NCBI GenBank assembly: GCA_029779375.1
Contig: JAKPAR010000021.1
Span: 1 to 6,902 of the forward strand
Source of the DNA: Bacillota bacterium
Lineage (GTDB): Bacteria > Bacillota > Clostridia > Tissierellales > Sporanaerobacteraceae
DNA length: 6,902 nt
Reading direction: 5' to 3'
The notes beneath the pieces are model-generated. The model did not search any database. It was not told where the DNA came from and was given only the letters and a program-made list of their open reading frames with translations. A program made the position numbers and the translations under genes. Shown one piece after another: positions 5,692 to 6,902 of this stretch. Position 1 is the stretch's first letter; each line of letters opens with the position of its first letter.

Positions 5692-6555
5692 ATGGATATG
5701 GAATTTGTAATAATCACAGGATTGTCTGGAGCAGGGAAAAGTCAGGCGATGAAGGCAATGGAAGATATAGATTTTTATTGTATGGACAACCTTCCACCAC
5801 AGCTATTGCCAGGATTTGCTGAATTGTGCTATGAATCAAAGAGAAACATAAAAAAAGTAGCAGTGGTTGTAGATATAAGGGGAGGTAAGTTTTTCGATGC
5901 ACTATTCAATAGTTTAGATAAGCTCAAAAATAAGGGACTTAAATATAGGATTCTTTTTTTAGAAGCTTCTGATGCTGTTTTAATTAAAAGATATAAGGAA
6001 CTTAGAAGACCTCATCCTTTGAGTGTTAATGGAAGAATAATTGATGGTATCACAAAAGAAAGAAAACTTCTTGAAGAAGTCAAGGGAAAATCTGATTATA
6101 TTATAGACACTTCTAATCTGACTATTGCCATGCTTAAAGAAGAAATAAGAAAAATATTTGTTGAAGGAGAAGAATTAAGAAAATTGACTATATCTGTAGT
6201 TTCTTTTGGGTTTAAATATGGGATACTTTTAGATGCTGATTTGGTTTTCGATGTAAGATTTTTGCCAAACCCATATTATATAGAAGAACTAAAAGAATAT
6301 ACAGGAAATGATAAAAATGTACGTGACTATGTGCTCAAGTGGGAACAAACTAAAATATTTATAAGCAAATTGGTAGATATGCTGGATTTTCTCATTCCAT
6401 ATTATATAAAAGAGGGAAAGACTCAGTTGGTAATTGGTATAGGTTGTACTGGAGGAAAACACAGATCTGTTGCTATAGCTGATGTTCTCTACGAAAGGCT
6501 ATTAGAGAAAGGCAATAGAGTCATATTAAGCCATAGAGAATGCAAAGCGAATTAA
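5692..6555 (+). CDS. rapZ: RapZ/YvcJ family nucleotide-binding regulator
   Basis: A P-loop protein of 287 residues, the normal family size. Walker A GLSGAGKS is at 10-17 and a Walker B-like VVVDIRGG at 58-65. The family signatures RRPHPL (105-110), FGFKYG (172-177), [10 protein letters not shown] (187-196) and [10 protein letters not shown] (251-260) are all present. In E. coli RapZ is an RNA-binding adaptor that controls glucosamine-6-phosphate synthase through small RNAs. The Firmicute homologue YvcJ is a GTP/ATP-hydrolysing protein, and its RNA role is unclear. The start at 5692 follows GGAGGTGAT (5680-5688), an extended match to the 16S rRNA tail. ATG at 5698 is a weaker alternative. The gene lies 13 bp before yvcK, the conserved yvcJ-yvcK order, with whiA expected next outside the window. 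Confidence 0.96.
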   Translation: MDMEFVIITGLSGAGKSQAMKAMEDIDFYCMDNLPPQLLPGFAELCYESKRNIKKVAVVVDIRGGKFFDALFNSLDKLKNKGLKYRILFLEASDAVLIKRYKELRRPHPLSVNGRIIDGITKERKLLEEVKGKSDYIIDTSNLTIAMLKEEIRKIFVEGEELRKLTISVVSFGFKYGILLDADLVFDVRFLPNPYYIEELKEYTGNDKNVRDYVLKWEQTKIFISKLVDMLDFLIPYYIKEGKTQLVIGIGCTGGKHRSVAIADVLYERLLEKGNRVILSHRECKAN

Positions 6556-6568
6556 AGGGGAAATTGCC

Positions 6569-6902
6569 ATGGGTAGAAAAATTAAGTCTAAACTAATTTT
6601 AACAGGATGGATATTGTTGGGCGTAGTTGGAATATTTTTAGTGGCGATAGGATTGTCTGGGTTTATGTACAATATATTTGCTAGCAACAAGACAAATGTA
6701 AAAATAATATTTACCCTATTGGGAGTATTTTTTATAATTTTTTCTACAAGAAGAATCATAAAATTGATAATAGATGTGATGAAAAATAAGAAAATCAACA
6801 GAGATTTGAGTAAAGAAGATTTAAATGAAATGATATATAAGGAAAAAGTATTGTCTAAAGGGCCTAAGATTGTGGCTATAGGAGGAGGAACGGGTCTTTC
6901 TA
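6569..6902 (+). CDS. yvcK: YvcK/GlmR UDP-GlcNAc-binding regulator, N-terminal part (3' end outside window)
   Basis: The first 111 codons of a CofD-like protein that, in Bacillus subtilis, binds UDP-GlcNAc and steers carbon into peptidoglycan precursors during gluconeogenic growth. The diagnostic piece is PKIVAIGGGTGLS at 99-111, the nucleotide-binding start of the family. Ahead of it are about 98 extra residues with two hydrophobic helices, roughly 9-36 and 44-68, then a charged linker. The protein should therefore be membrane-tethered with its catalytic-like domain in the cytoplasm. B. subtilis YvcK begins almost directly at the glycine-rich motif, so this lead is an addition, as far as I recall common among Clostridia. 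ATG at 6569 follows AAAGGGGA by about 8 bases. It belongs to the murB-PHP-rapZ operon. Confidence 0.93.
   Translation, partial: MGRKIKSKLILTGWILLGVVGIFLVAIGLSGFMYNIFASNKTNVKIIFTLLGVFFIIFSTRRIIKLIIDVMKNKKINRDLSKEDLNEMIYKEKVLSKGPKIVAIGGGTGLS

Noticed and set aside
6526..6798. Minus-strand 90-residue hydrophobic frame at the rapZ/yvcK junction
   Set aside because: Its hydrophobicity mirrors the yvcK membrane helices on the plus strand; yvcK has a ribosome site and the GGGTGLS motif.

Overview
The window reads as an AT-rich, low-GC Gram-positive anaerobe of the class Clostridia. Genes have strong AGGAGG-type ribosome binding sites, two of them start at UUG, and the block murB / PHP phosphoesterase / rapZ / yvcK is a gene order typical of Clostridia. 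A selenocysteine-encoding UGA in a peroxiredoxin suggests a selenoprotein-using lineage such as Tissierellales or Peptostreptococcaceae-like amino-acid fermenters. That placement is inference from gene content; there is no rRNA here.

Left part (1-1711): the 3' part of a VanS-like sensor histidine kinase, then a short intergenic region, then a membrane-anchored serine D-Ala-D-Ala carboxypeptidase. The intergenic region holds three heptamers at an 11-bp period that look like an OmpR/VanR-type response-regulator site, followed by a hairpin with a T-run. This looks like a two-component system acting on a cell-wall-trimming enzyme.

Middle (1712-2654): a single gene on the minus strand, flanked by two nearly identical 39-bp palindromic repeats in the same orientation. 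A plain translation breaks this gene into two open frames. They are in the same frame, separated by one UGA that sits exactly where peroxiredoxins carry their peroxidatic cysteine. A perfect 7-bp hairpin with an AGUU loop follows the UGA at the spacing expected of a bacterial SECIS. The gene is best read as an intact selenocysteine peroxiredoxin (PrxU-like), 239 residues from the first good start or 203 from an internal one. It has no C-terminal resolving cysteine. A PerR/Fur-like 7-1-7 box lies just upstream of its ribosome binding site.

Right part (2655-6902): five co-directional genes. The first is a membrane-anchored family-1 extracellular solute-binding protein with no transporter genes beside it. 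Then come murB (peptidoglycan precursor synthesis), a PHP-family metallophosphoesterase, rapZ/yvcJ (nucleotide-binding regulator) and the start of yvcK/glmR (UDP-GlcNAc-binding regulator) with an added two-helix membrane anchor. The last four are tightly spaced and probably form one operon linking cell-wall precursor supply to its regulation. The window ends inside yvcK.

The main result is the recoded UGA in the peroxiredoxin, which an automatic annotation would probably split, truncate or call a pseudogene.
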